The notes under the pieces are model-generated. The model made no database searches, was not told the DNA's origin, and saw only the letters and a list, made by a program, of their open reading frames with translations. From Pseudomonadota bacterium (GTDB lineage: Bacteria; Pseudomonadota; Alphaproteobacteria; Sphingomonadales; Sphingomonadaceae): a DNA stretch of 13,225 nt. Position 1 is the stretch's first letter; every line of letters starts with the position of its first letter. The DNA lies in NCBI GenBank assembly GCA_023386515.1, contig JAEWJQ010000290.1, forward strand, positions 1 through 13,225, read 5' to 3'. The translations under genes were made by a program, and so were the position numbers. Below, in pieces: positions 7,374 to 13,225 of the stretch.

Positions 7374-7651
7374 TGCGTAAGGCCTGTCTGCTTCTTCCCC
7401 TGTTGGCCATTGCCACGAGCGGCTGCGTCAGCACCGCGACTTCGATCGTCAAGGCGCCGTTCCAGGTCGTCGGCAAGGCGGTCGACTGGACCACGACCAG
7501 TCAGTCAGAGGCCGATCGCAACTACGGCCGCAAGATGCGCAAGCAGGAGGCGAAGGAAGGGCGCGAGCGCAAAAAGGCGGCGGAGCGGTGCCGTAAGCAT
7601 CCCGACGATCAGGATGCTTGCGAATATTCGGGTTACCGCGCGGGATATTGA
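7373..7651 (+). CDS. Small putative lipoprotein, function unknown
   Basis: The 92-residue product begins MRKACLLLPLLAIATSGC: a charged start, a short hydrophobic core and a lipobox-like TSGC with the cysteine at residue 18. The -3 residue is T rather than the usual L/V/I, so lipidation is likely but not certain. The mature part has a KAPFQVVGKAVDWTT segment, then a very charged lysine/arginine/glutamate helix-like stretch (about 48-72) with two further cysteines (CRKHPDDQDACEY) that could form a disulfide in the periplasm. I do not recognise a named family. Its ATG overlaps the glpQ-like stop (TAATG) with AGGGAA upstream, so the two are almost certainly co-translated. The 3' end contains a strong hairpin (7592-7622). 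Confidence 0.8.
   Translation: MRKACLLLPLLAIATSGCVSTATSIVKAPFQVVGKAVDWTTTSQSEADRNYGRKMRKQEAKEGRERKKAAERCRKHPDDQDACEYSGYRAGY
7592..7622 (+). other. Hairpin-forming inverted repeat in the 3' end of the lipoprotein gene
   Basis: AAGCATCC (7595-7602) and GGATGCTT (7612-7619) form a perfect 8-bp stem over a 9-base loop. It extends outward by one G-U wobble and two further pairs (CGU 7592-7594 with GCG 7620-7622) in the plus-strand RNA; on the minus strand the wobble becomes an A-C mismatch, so it favours the plus transcript. It is immediately followed by the perfect 10-bp palindrome CGAATATTCG (7621-7630). There is no T-run. It may help end or stabilise the glpQ-lipoprotein mRNA, but it also encodes protein. 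Confidence 0.45.
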
Positions 7652-7712
7652 GGGGCGCTACACGCTCTATTGCTGTTTCGCCGGGGCTGGCCGCCTAACC
7701 TTTCGCCTTGCG
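7652..7712. other. Convergent intergenic gap
   Basis: These 61 bases lie between the stop of the small lipoprotein gene and the stop of the alpha/beta hydrolase gene. No clear stem-loop with a T-run is visible here. Termination, if structured, may rely on the hairpin just upstream at 7592-7622. Confidence 0.4.
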
Positions 7713-8516
7713 TTACTTCCCCAATGCCTCGGCGATCGCGATGAGTACTTCCGGATGGATGTGCACACCAAGGTGGCCGCTCGATACCTCGACGCAGGTC
7801 GCGCTCGGATCATGGCAGATGCGACCGTTGACGATACCGTCGTGGCGGCTCCAGATCGCGGTTGCCGGCACGGGCAGGGGGGCGGCGATCTCCTCGCAAC
7901 GGGCGATCACGGACGGATCGTCGAGCCGCTCGCCCGTCGCCCATTCGAAGGCGCGCCAGACGTTGGTCGCCCTGCCGCTGCCGGCATAGGGCGAACTGAC
8001 GGTGACCACCTTTGACACGAGATCGGGCCGGCGATGCGCGACCAGACGCGCCATCAGCCCGCCCAGGCTGACGCCGACCAGCGCGACCGGTCCGGCTTCC
8101 GCCACCAGCGCCTCGACCCGCGCGATCAGCCGGCTGGCATCGCCATCGGCGCTACGCGCGCCGAGATTGCGACCGAGGCCCCAACCCTGCGCCTGATAGC
8201 CGAGGCTGCCGAGGAAACGCCGCAGCACAAGGCTGGACCCATCCGAGTCGAACAGGCCGGGCAACACCATCACGGCGCCGCCGCGTCCGGGCGGCACCGC
8301 TGCCAAAGCCTCGCGGTACCGCCAGCGTGTCGCCAGCATCCAGGCGACGCGCGGCAACTCCGCGGCGAACAGCGAAGGCGGCGGCGCGGTGGCAATTTCG
8401 TTCGCGGCATCGTGCCGCGGTCGGCGCGCCAAAGCATCACTCAAAAGGCGGCGGAACGGCGCTAAGCCGTCGTGGGTGGAAACCAGCCTGTCACGGTGAC
8501 CGGAAAAGGTGTCCAT
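7713..8516 (-). CDS. Alpha/beta hydrolase (esterase/lipase-like)
   Basis: With the ATG at 8516 the protein has 267 residues. The fold is shown by the oxyanion-strand motif MVLPGLFDSDGSS (about 83-95), the nucleophile elbow GVSLGG (148-153, S150), the acid in SRHDGIVN (D226) and the catalytic histidine in SSGHLG (H248), so the full Ser-Asp-His triad is present in the right order and spacing. No signal peptide or membrane segment is obvious, suggesting a cytoplasmic enzyme; the substrate cannot be told. An upstream GTG at 8570 is also in frame but has no ribosome binding site. Even the ATG start overlaps the upstream DUF2459 gene by 55 bp and has only a weak site, so expression probably depends on translation of that gene. 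Family call sure; start moderately sure. Confidence 0.85.
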   Translation of the reverse strand: MDTFSGHRDRLVSTHDGLAPFRRLLSDALARRPRHDAANEIATAPPPSLFAAELPRVAWMLATRWRYREALAAVPPGRGGAVMVLPGLFDSDGSSLVLRRFLGSLGYQAQGWGLGRNLGARSADGDASRLIARVEALVAEAGPVALVGVSLGGLMARLVAHRRPDLVSKVVTVSSPYAGSGRATNVWRAFEWATGERLDDPSVIARCEEIAAPLPVPATAIWSRHDGIVNGRICHDPSATCVEVSSGHLGVHIHPEVLIAIAEALGK

Positions 8517-9139
8517 CGGCCTATCCGCACTCCGGCGTGGCGCAACGCATCCCCGACCCAGCTGTTGCACGTTCGCAACGCACTGTAGCGGCCCCGCGCC
8601 GGATAGAAGACGTCGTTGTTGTCATATCCCTGAAATATACGACCGTCGCGCTTGAAGGTTGCCTGAACGAACGTCGCTAGCCGGCGATATTCATCGGTAC
8701 GAAGCATGATCCGCTGCGCACCGTCGATCGGGCCGGGAACGTGCTCGACATGCAACAGTGTCGCTTCGCTGCCGATCGCCGCCGCCATGATCGTGCGAAG
8801 CCGCACGTCCGCCCAGTGCGGCGTGCCGAGATAGAAGTCCTTTTCTCCCCAACCGATCGCGACATGGTCATAGGCCGCGTAGCGCGGGTCACGTAGGTCC
8901 GCTGCCGGCGCGAAGGCCGAGAGGTCCATGCCGGCCGCCGTTTTCGGCAGGATCAGGCCAACGTGGACGCCGTTCGATTCGATCCAGATGGGGATGCCAC
9001 GAGCGGGGGGGCGCCAGTTCGCATGGACGGGGATGGCGCCCCCGATCAGCCCTGCAGTGGCGTAGGCACCGATCGCCAACGTCAGCCCCAGCACGGCCTG
9101 GCCGGTGATCCGCATCAACCTCCACGCGTATAGTTTCAT
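8462..9139 (-). CDS. DUF2459 / TIGR02117 family protein, membrane-anchored
   Basis: The 225-residue protein starts with a positively charged N-terminus and one hydrophobic segment (about residues 12-36), so the rest is probably periplasmic. The body matches the DUF2459 pattern as I recall it: IPIWIESNGVHVGLILP (H59), AIGWGEKDFYLGTPHWADV, ATLLHVEH, NNDVFYPARGRYSALRTCNSW (C191, N192) and GRWTPFPVTVTGWFPP. The family has no firmly established function. Conserved His in SNGVH and Cys in TCNSW recall a permuted papain-like arrangement (see findings). The ATG at 9139 is preferred over the upstream start at 9184 because AGAAGG sits six bases ahead and the longer version would cross the phhA start. 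It overlaps the downstream hydrolase gene and is divergent from phhA. Confidence 0.85.
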   Translation of the reverse strand: MKLYAWRLMRITGQAVLGLTLAIGAYATAGLIGGAIPVHANWRPPARGIPIWIESNGVHVGLILPKTAAGMDLSAFAPAADLRDPRYAAYDHVAIGWGEKDFYLGTPHWADVRLRTIMAAAIGSEATLLHVEHVPGPIDGAQRIMLRTDEYRRLATFVQATFKRDGRIFQGYDNNDVFYPARGRYSALRTCNSWVGDALRHAGVRIGRWTPFPVTVTGWFPPTTA

Positions 9140-9164
9140 CGGATACCTTCTGTTAGGATGACGC
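9140..9164. promoter_or_regulatory. 25-bp divergent gap carrying two ribosome binding sites
   Basis: Between the DUF2459 start (minus) and the phhA start (plus) there are only 25 bases. They hold AGAAGG for the minus-strand gene and TAGGATG for phhA. There is no room for two promoters, so each gene's promoter must extend into the other's coding region, or transcripts start very close to the start codons. Confidence 0.6.
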
Positions 9165-10037
9165 ATGGCCGACGATACCCACATGCTCGACTCGCCCCCG
9201 CCGGGCGCTGCCGCCGACTGGACGATCCCGCAGGATTGGCAGCATTATACGGCCGAAGACCATGCTACCTGGGATACGTTGTTCGCGCGGCAATCCAAGC
9301 TGCTTCCCGGCCGCGCGTCGGAGGCCTATCTGCGCGGGCTCGACGTGCTGAAGCTGTCGAAGCCGGGCATTCCCGACTTTGAGGAACTGTCGGACCGGCT
9401 GATGGCGCTGACCGGCTGGCAGGTCGTCGCCGTGCCGGGACTGGTACCCGACGACGTCTTCTTCGACCATATGGCGAACCGCCGCTTCGTCGCGGGCAAT
9501 TTCATCCGGCGCCCGGACCAGCTCGACTATCTGCAGGAACCCGACGTCTTTCACGACGTGTTCGGTCATGTGCCGATGCTCGCCGACCCGGTGTTTGCCG
9601 ACTATCTGGAGGCCTATGGCCGCGGCGGACAACGCGCGCTCGGGCTCGACGCGCTCAAGTATCTCGGCCGCCTCTACTGGTATACGGTCGAATTCGGGCT
9701 GGTGCAGGAAGGTGGCGACCTGCGCATCTACGGTTCGGGCATCGTCTCCAGCTATGCCGAAAGCCGCTTCGCGCTCGACGATCCGAGCCCCAACCGCATC
9801 GGCTTCGACATCGCGCGGGTGATGCGGACGGAATATCGCATCGATGATTTCCAGCAGAATTATTTCGTCATCCCCAGCTTCGACGAACTGCTGCGGATCA
9901 CGGTCGAGACGGATTTCGCCCCGCTCTACGCGCAGCTCAAGGCGCAGCCCGACATTCCGGTCGCCGAGATCCTGACCGACGACAGGGTGATGACCCGCGG
10001 CACCCAGGCCTATGCCCTCGCCAAGGCGAACGGTTGA
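9165..10037 (+). CDS. phhA: Phenylalanine 4-monooxygenase
   Basis: The 290-residue protein is a bacterial-type single-domain aromatic amino acid hydroxylase, lacking the N-terminal ACT regulatory domain of animal enzymes. The iron ligands are visible: H130 and H135 in FHDVFGHVPML and E176 in YWYTVEFGL, with the usual 41-residue spacing between the second histidine and the glutamate. Other conserved stretches are GWQVVAVPGLVPDDVFF, EPDVF and GSGIVSSYAES. It converts phenylalanine to tyrosine with tetrahydropterin and oxygen, the entry to tyrosine catabolism, in the cytoplasm. The ATG at 9165 has AGGATG upstream. Neither the pterin dehydratase gene phhB nor a transcription regulator lies beside it here. 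Confidence 0.96.
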   Translation: MADDTHMLDSPPPGAAADWTIPQDWQHYTAEDHATWDTLFARQSKLLPGRASEAYLRGLDVLKLSKPGIPDFEELSDRLMALTGWQVVAVPGLVPDDVFFDHMANRRFVAGNFIRRPDQLDYLQEPDVFHDVFGHVPMLADPVFADYLEAYGRGGQRALGLDALKYLGRLYWYTVEFGLVQEGGDLRIYGSGIVSSYAESRFALDDPSPNRIGFDIARVMRTEYRIDDFQQNYFVIPSFDELLRITVETDFAPLYAQLKAQPDIPVAEILTDDRVMTRGTQAYALAKANG

Positions 10038-10133
10038 CGCACCGGCAGAAGGTCATAGAGGCGGCCTGTTCCGTTCGCGCCCCGGTTCACCGGCGGATAA
10101 CGGACCGTAGAGCTCGATTCGCAAGGACCCGGC
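10038..10133. other. Intergenic gap between phhA and the epimerase gene
   Basis: The 96 bases hold a short perfect inverted repeat CCGGT-TC-ACCGG (10082-10093), flanked by near-matching TTCCGTT and AACGGACC arms, and the AAGGAC ribosome binding site of the epimerase gene. The nested arms could form a weak terminator-like structure for phhA. There is no T-run, and I see no clear promoter. Confidence 0.35.
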
Positions 10134-11135
10134 ATGCCGACGACGCTGATAACCGGAGCCGCCGGCTTCATCGGCATGAGCGTCGCGGCGGCGCTGCTGG
10201 CCCGCGGCGACCGGGTGATCGGCATCGACTCGCTCAACGATTACTACGATCCGGCGCTGAAGCAGGCACGGCTTGCCCGGATACGGGCGGCATTCGGTGA
10301 CCGGTTCGCGTTCCATCCTCTCGACTTCGCCGATTTCGCCGGCCTGACCGCCGCGCTCGATGGGCAGGAGTTCCAACGCATCGTCCATCTCGGTGCGCAG
10401 GCGGGCGTGCGCTATTCCGTCGAGCGGCCGGAGGTCTATGGCCAGGCGAACCTCGTCGGCCATCTCAACCTGCTCGAACTCGCCCGCGCGCGACGGGTCG
10501 AGCATCTGGTCTATGCCTCGTCCTCCTCGGTCTATGGCGGCAATGCCGAGGTGCCGTTCCGCGTCGAGGATCGCGTCGACCGGCCGCTGTCGCTCTATGC
10601 TGCGACCAAGCGCGCCAACGAGCTGATGAGCGAAAGCTATGCGCATCTCTTCCGTCTGCCGCAGACGGGGCTGCGCTTCTTCACCGTCTACGGCCCCTGG
10701 GGTCGTCCCGACATGATGATGTGGATCTTCACCGGCAAGATCCTGCGCGGCGAGCCGATCCCGGTCTTTAACCAGGGGCGGATGGAGCGCGACTTCACCT
10801 TCATCGACGACATCGTCGCCGGCGTCGTCGCCGCGCATGATCGGGCACCGGCCGATGACGGCAATGCCAAGCCCGGCGGCAGCATGGGGCCGCACGCCCT
10901 CTACAATCTCGGCAATCATCGTTGCGAGCCGCTGGGCCGCGTCATCGCTCTGCTGGAACAGGCGATCGGCCGGCAGGCGGTGCGGCAGGACCTGCCGATG
11001 CAGCCCGGCGACGTGGTGCGCACCTTTGCCGATATCGATCCGGCGACCCGCGACCTCGGCTATCGGCCGTCGACAACCATCGACGACGGCGTGCCGCGTT
11101 TCGTTGCCTGGTTCCGGGAGTGGGCCGACCGCTGA
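10134..11135 (+). CDS. NAD-dependent epimerase, probable UDP-glucuronate 4-epimerase
   Basis: The 333-residue protein is an extended short-chain dehydrogenase/reductase. It has the NAD-binding motif ITGAAGFIG (residues 6-14), IDSLNDYYDPALKQARL, HLGAQAGVRYSVERP, the catalytic serine region ASSSSVYGGN (128-137) and the YxxxK pair Y155/K159 in LYAATKRANELM, then FFTVYGPWGRPDMMMWIFT and MERDFTFIDDI. The LNDYYDxxLKxxRL and YGPWGRPDM motifs are typical of CapI/LspL-like UDP-glucuronate 4-epimerases, which make UDP-galacturonate for surface polysaccharides or galacturonate-bearing lipids. UDP-glucose 4-epimerase is the main alternative. The ATG at 10134 has AAGGAC seven bases upstream. No glycosyltransferase lies nearby. 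It converges on the TetR gene with three bases between stops. Confidence 0.88.
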   Translation: MPTTLITGAAGFIGMSVAAALLARGDRVIGIDSLNDYYDPALKQARLARIRAAFGDRFAFHPLDFADFAGLTAALDGQEFQRIVHLGAQAGVRYSVERPEVYGQANLVGHLNLLELARARRVEHLVYASSSSVYGGNAEVPFRVEDRVDRPLSLYAATKRANELMSESYAHLFRLPQTGLRFFTVYGPWGRPDMMMWIFTGKILRGEPIPVFNQGRMERDFTFIDDIVAGVVAAHDRAPADDGNAKPGGSMGPHALYNLGNHRCEPLGRVIALLEQAIGRQAVRQDLPMQPGDVVRTFADIDPATRDLGYRPSTTIDDGVPRFVAWFREWADR

Positions 11136-11138
11136 CCG

Positions 11139-11768
11139 TCAGGCCCGCGCGTCGGCGCACAATGCGTCGACCTCGCGATCGACCAGACCGATCAGCATCG
11201 TCGTCAGCGCATCCATAGTGTCGGGGCGGTGGAGCAGCTGGAAATACGTTAGCCCCAGCGACAGCGACATGATCATGTCGGCGATCAGCTGTCGCCGCTC
11301 GGCGAAGGCATCACCCGGCGCCAGCATCACCAGCGCGGCGTGCAGCTTGTCTTGGAACTCGCCGCGCAATTCGTGAAAGATCGACGCGATGCGATCGTTG
11401 CGAGTGGCCTCGGCGACGATCTCGGCGAATAGCCGGTCATCGTCCTCCGGATCCTCCGCGTCCAGGAAGTGGCGCAGCCAGGCCCGGACCCCTTCCGAAT
11501 CGTCCGACTCGATCGCCTGTCGCAGCTGCCGGTCGAGCATATATTCGCGACAATCGGCGTTGCAGATCGCCGCGACGATATCTTCCTTAGACGCGAAGTC
11601 GCGATAGATCTGACCTACCGCGATACCCGACTCTTTGGCGAGCTGGGCCATGCCGGTGGCATGAAAGCCGTGATCCATGAACAACTTGCGAGCAGTCTGG
11701 ATTACTAGCCGGCGGCGCTGTTCGGCTCGGCTCGGCGGTAGGGGGCAACCACCAACGCTATCGTTCAT
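11139..11768 (-). CDS. TetR/AcrR family transcriptional repressor of the adjacent RND pump
   Basis: The 209-residue protein has the TetR N-terminal DNA-binding domain: RRRLVIQTARKLFMDHGFHATGMAQLA, followed by the recognition helix region SGIAVGQIYRDFASKEDIVAAI (helix-turn-helix about residues 38-57). The C-terminal part (70-209) is the variable helical ligand-binding and dimerisation domain, with no recognisable effector signature. It is transcribed divergently from the efflux adaptor gene, and a 16-bp palindrome in the shared 103-bp gap is the likely binding site. Repression of both itself and the pump, relieved by a pump substrate, is the usual arrangement and is inferred here. The start ATG at 11768 has only a weak GAAGAT purine run upstream. 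Confidence 0.9.
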   Translation of the reverse strand: MNDSVGGCPLPPSRAEQRRRLVIQTARKLFMDHGFHATGMAQLAKESGIAVGQIYRDFASKEDIVAAICNADCREYMLDRQLRQAIESDDSEGVRAWLRHFLDAEDPEDDDRLFAEIVAEATRNDRIASIFHELRGEFQDKLHAALVMLAPGDAFAERRQLIADMIMSLSLGLTYFQLLHRPDTMDALTTMLIGLVDREVDALCADARA

Positions 11769-11792
11769 CGTAGTTTATCTTCATCTCGACGC

Positions 11793-11856
11793 TTGACGCT
11801 CCGTCCGTCTTCGCAGTAGCAGCAAAAATGAGAGTGAACGATCACTCACATATTGT
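11793..11856 (+). promoter_or_regulatory. Candidate promoter elements for the RND operon
   Basis: A good -35-like TTGACG lies at 11793-11798, but the hexamer at normal spacing (TAGCAG, 11817-11822) is a weak -10. A better -10-like TATTGT lies at 11851-11856, directly beside the palindromic operator, but without a good -35. Either arrangement would put the operator where a bound repressor blocks polymerase. The actual start site cannot be decided from sequence. Confidence 0.35.
11832..11847. promoter_or_regulatory. Palindromic operator candidate for the TetR-type repressor
   Basis: GAGTGA (11832-11837) and TCACTC (11842-11847) form a perfect 6-bp inverted repeat around ACGA, and one flanking G-C pair two bases out also matches. 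A short GAGTGAACGATCACTC palindrome between a TetR gene and an RND adaptor is the classic operator arrangement. It lies 24 bp before the adaptor ATG and 63 bp before the repressor ATG, so one site could control both genes. Confidence 0.72.
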
Positions 11857-11871
11857 CTAGCGGATTACAGC

Positions 11872-13065
11872 ATGATGAATGGCCGACACAGGGTGGTGGC
11901 GATGGCGCTGGTGCTTGCCGGTTGCGGAAGCAATGGCGGCGGTCAACCGGCGCAGCAGCAGCAAGGGCCGGCGGAAGTCGGCTATGTCGAAATGAAGACC
12001 CAGCCGGTCTCGGTCACCACCGAACTGCCCGGGCGCACCGCCGCCTATGAGACGTCCGACGTCCGGCCTCAGGTCAACGGGCTGATCCTCGCGCGGCTCT
12101 TCACCGAAGGCGACATGGTCCGCGCCGGGCAGCCGCTGTACCGCATCGACTCCTCGCCTTATCAAGCCCAGGTCGCCAATGCGCGCGCCGCACTGGCCCG
12201 CGCCCGTGCCGCGATCGCGTCGAGCGAGGCGCTCGCCCGCCGCTATGGCGAACTGGTCAAGATCAATGCGATCGCGCGCCAGGAATATGAAAATGCGCAG
12301 ACCTCGGCCGCGCAGGCGCGCGCCGACGTCGCGGCGCAGCAGGCCGCGGTGCGCACCGCGCAGATCGACCTCGCGCGCACGACGATCCGCGCGCCGATCA
12401 CCGGCCGGATCGGCCGATCGCTGTTCACCACGGGTGCGCTGGTGTCGGCCGCGCAGACGCAGGCGCTGGCGACGATCCAGCGGCTCGACCCGATCTACGT
12501 CGACATCCAGCAGTCGAGCGCCGATCTGCTCAAGCTGCGCCAGCAGATCATCGCCGGCCAGATCGCGCGTGATGGCAATGCGCGGGTCAAGCTGCTGCTC
12601 GAGGACGGCACGACCTATCCGGTCGAGGGCACGCTGCGCTTCGCCGACGTCACCGTCGATCCGTCGACGGGGTCGCAGACGATTCGTGCGCTGTTCGGCA
12701 ATCCGCGCGGCCTGTTGCTGCCTGGCATGTTCGTGCGCGCCCAGCTGGTCCAGGGGACGCAGGCGGATGCCATCCTCGTCCCGCAACGCGCGGTCAGTCG
12801 CGACGAACGCGGCAAGGCGACGGTGATGGTCATCGGCCAGGGCGGCAAGGTCGAACCTCGCGTGCTCGAGACCAACCGGACCGAAGGCGAGAACTGGGTC
12901 GTGACGTCCGGGCTGAAGCCGGGTGACAAGGTCATCGTCGAGGGCGGCATGATGCTGAGGCCGGGCATGCCCGTGAAGGGCCATGTCTGGGATCCCAATG
13001 CGAAGCCGGCCGCCGGGCAACCGGGTCAGCCGGCCCAAGCCCAGACCAAGCCACAGGCGAAGTAA
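11872..13065 (+). CDS. RND efflux periplasmic adaptor lipoprotein (AcrA/MexA type)
   Basis: The 397-residue protein begins with a lipoprotein signal ending in the canonical lipobox LAGC (C18). After a Q-rich linker comes the first lipoyl half-motif (VRPQVNGLILARLFTEGDMV, about 64-83). An alanine/arginine-rich alpha-hairpin follows (about 98-168), then the second lipoyl half (TTIRAPITGRIGRSLFTTGA), a beta-barrel domain with VDPSTGSQTIRALFGNP and LLPGMFVRA, a membrane-proximal domain with GLKPGDKVIVEGGMMLRPG, and a Pro/Ala/Gln-rich tail. The protein links the inner-membrane pump to an outer-membrane TolC-like channel. ATG occurs at both 11872 and 11875; the ribosome binding site (GCGGAT) is weak. 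The pump gene starts six bases after its stop. Confidence 0.94.
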   Translation: MMNGRHRVVAMALVLAGCGSNGGGQPAQQQQGPAEVGYVEMKTQPVSVTTELPGRTAAYETSDVRPQVNGLILARLFTEGDMVRAGQPLYRIDSSPYQAQVANARAALARARAAIASSEALARRYGELVKINAIARQEYENAQTSAAQARADVAAQQAAVRTAQIDLARTTIRAPITGRIGRSLFTTGALVSAAQTQALATIQRLDPIYVDIQQSSADLLKLRQQIIAGQIARDGNARVKLLLEDGTTYPVEGTLRFADVTVDPSTGSQTIRALFGNPRGLLLPGMFVRAQLVQGTQADAILVPQRAVSRDERGKATVMVIGQGGKVEPRVLETNRTEGENWVVTSGLKPGDKVIVEGGMMLRPGMPVKGHVWDPNAKPAAGQPGQPAQAQTKPQAK

Positions 13066-13071
13066 ACACCC

Positions 13072-13225
13072 ATGTCGCGCTATTTCATCGATCGCCCGAT
13101 CTTTGCCTATGTGCTGGCGATCGTCACGATGCTCGCGGGCATCCTGGCGATCCGCAGCCTGCCGATCGCACAGTTTCCCGCCATCGCACCGCCCGCCGTG
13201 TCGATCACCGCGACCTATCCGGGTG
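13072..13225 (+). CDS. RND multidrug efflux pump (AcrB/MexB type), 5' part only
   Basis: Only the first 51 codons are in the window: [20 protein letters not shown], then [20 protein letters not shown] and [11 protein letters not shown]. This is the N-terminal cytoplasmic amphipathic start, first transmembrane helix and beginning of the porter domain shared by HAE1-type RND pumps, which expel hydrophobic drugs and dyes using the proton gradient. It follows the adaptor gene by six bases, so both are in one operon. A TolC-like outer-membrane gene may follow beyond the window. The gene continues past base 13225. Confidence 0.95.
   Translation, partial: MSRYFIDRPIFAYVLAIVTMLAGILAIRSLPIAQFPAIAPPAVSITATYPG

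Noticed and set aside
9140..9184. A longer start for the DUF2459 protein at 9184.
   Set aside because: It would overlap the phhA start and adds a polar stretch with no family similarity, while ATG 9139 has a well-placed AGAAGG.
10053..10919. A 288-codon minus-strand frame opposite the epimerase gene.
   Set aside because: It is antisense to a complete SDR epimerase and has no recognisable motif or ribosome binding site context.
11857..13038. A 393-codon minus-strand frame opposite the RND adaptor gene.
   Set aside because: Its composition is rich in Arg, Asp and His with no motif, and it mirrors a canonical adaptor protein on the plus strand.
1..13225. Searched for CRISPR arrays, tRNA-like cloverleafs, insertion-sequence ends, toxin-antitoxin pairs and defence genes.
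   Set aside because: No regularly spaced repeats, CCA-type ends, transposase motifs or known defence-domain motifs were seen in either strand.

Overview
The window is GC-rich, tightly packed alphaproteobacterial chromosome. Protein families, start-site context and the GC-rich palindromic spacers (blocks such as CCTCCCCG...CGGGGAGG) fit a sphingomonad (Sphingomonas or a relative). This assignment is inferred from sequence character, since no database search was possible. I see no rRNA, tRNA, CRISPR array, transposase or phage gene.

Layout. (1) 2-820, + strand: the C-terminal part of a MacB-type ABC transporter permease, ending at a hairpin shared with the converging operon. (2) 6271 down to 851, - strand: a five-gene molybdenum-hydroxylase operon in the order paoA (2Fe-2S), paoB (FAD and 4Fe-4S), paoC (molybdopterin catalytic subunit), xdhC/paoD-like chaperone, mocA-like nucleotidyltransferase. 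The genes overlap or nearly touch except for a 140-bp palindromic spacer between paoC and xdhC. (3) 6381-7651, + strand: a GlpQ-type glycerophosphodiester phosphodiesterase coupled by TAATG to a 92-residue putative lipoprotein. (4) 9139 down to 7713, - strand: a DUF2459/TIGR02117 protein overlapping an alpha/beta hydrolase. (5) 9165-10037, + strand: phenylalanine 4-hydroxylase (phhA), starting only 25 bp from the divergent DUF2459 gene. (6) 10134-11135, + strand: an NAD-dependent epimerase of the UDP-glucuronate 4-epimerase type. (7) 11768 down to 11139, - strand: a TetR/AcrR-type repressor, divergent from (8) 11872-13225, + strand: an RND efflux adaptor lipoprotein followed by the first 51 codons of an AcrB/MexB-type pump. 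A clear palindromic operator candidate lies between (7) and (8).

How the genes work together. The pao block carries the three subunits of a PaoABC-type aldehyde oxidoreductase, the chaperone thought to insert the cofactor, and the enzyme that probably makes the cytosine-dinucleotide form of that cofactor. The TetR-RND block is a standard self-contained efflux locus. The other genes look like ordinary housekeeping or accessory functions placed side by side.

I did not find a convincing new multi-gene system. The best leads are: DUF2459 as a possible permuted papain-like (NlpC/P60-like) enzyme coupled to a hydrolase; an alternative start that would make the GlpQ protein a lipoprotein and that shares a CATG with the paoA start; a mirrored REP-like pair inside the pao operon; and the absence of a Tat signal on PaoA.
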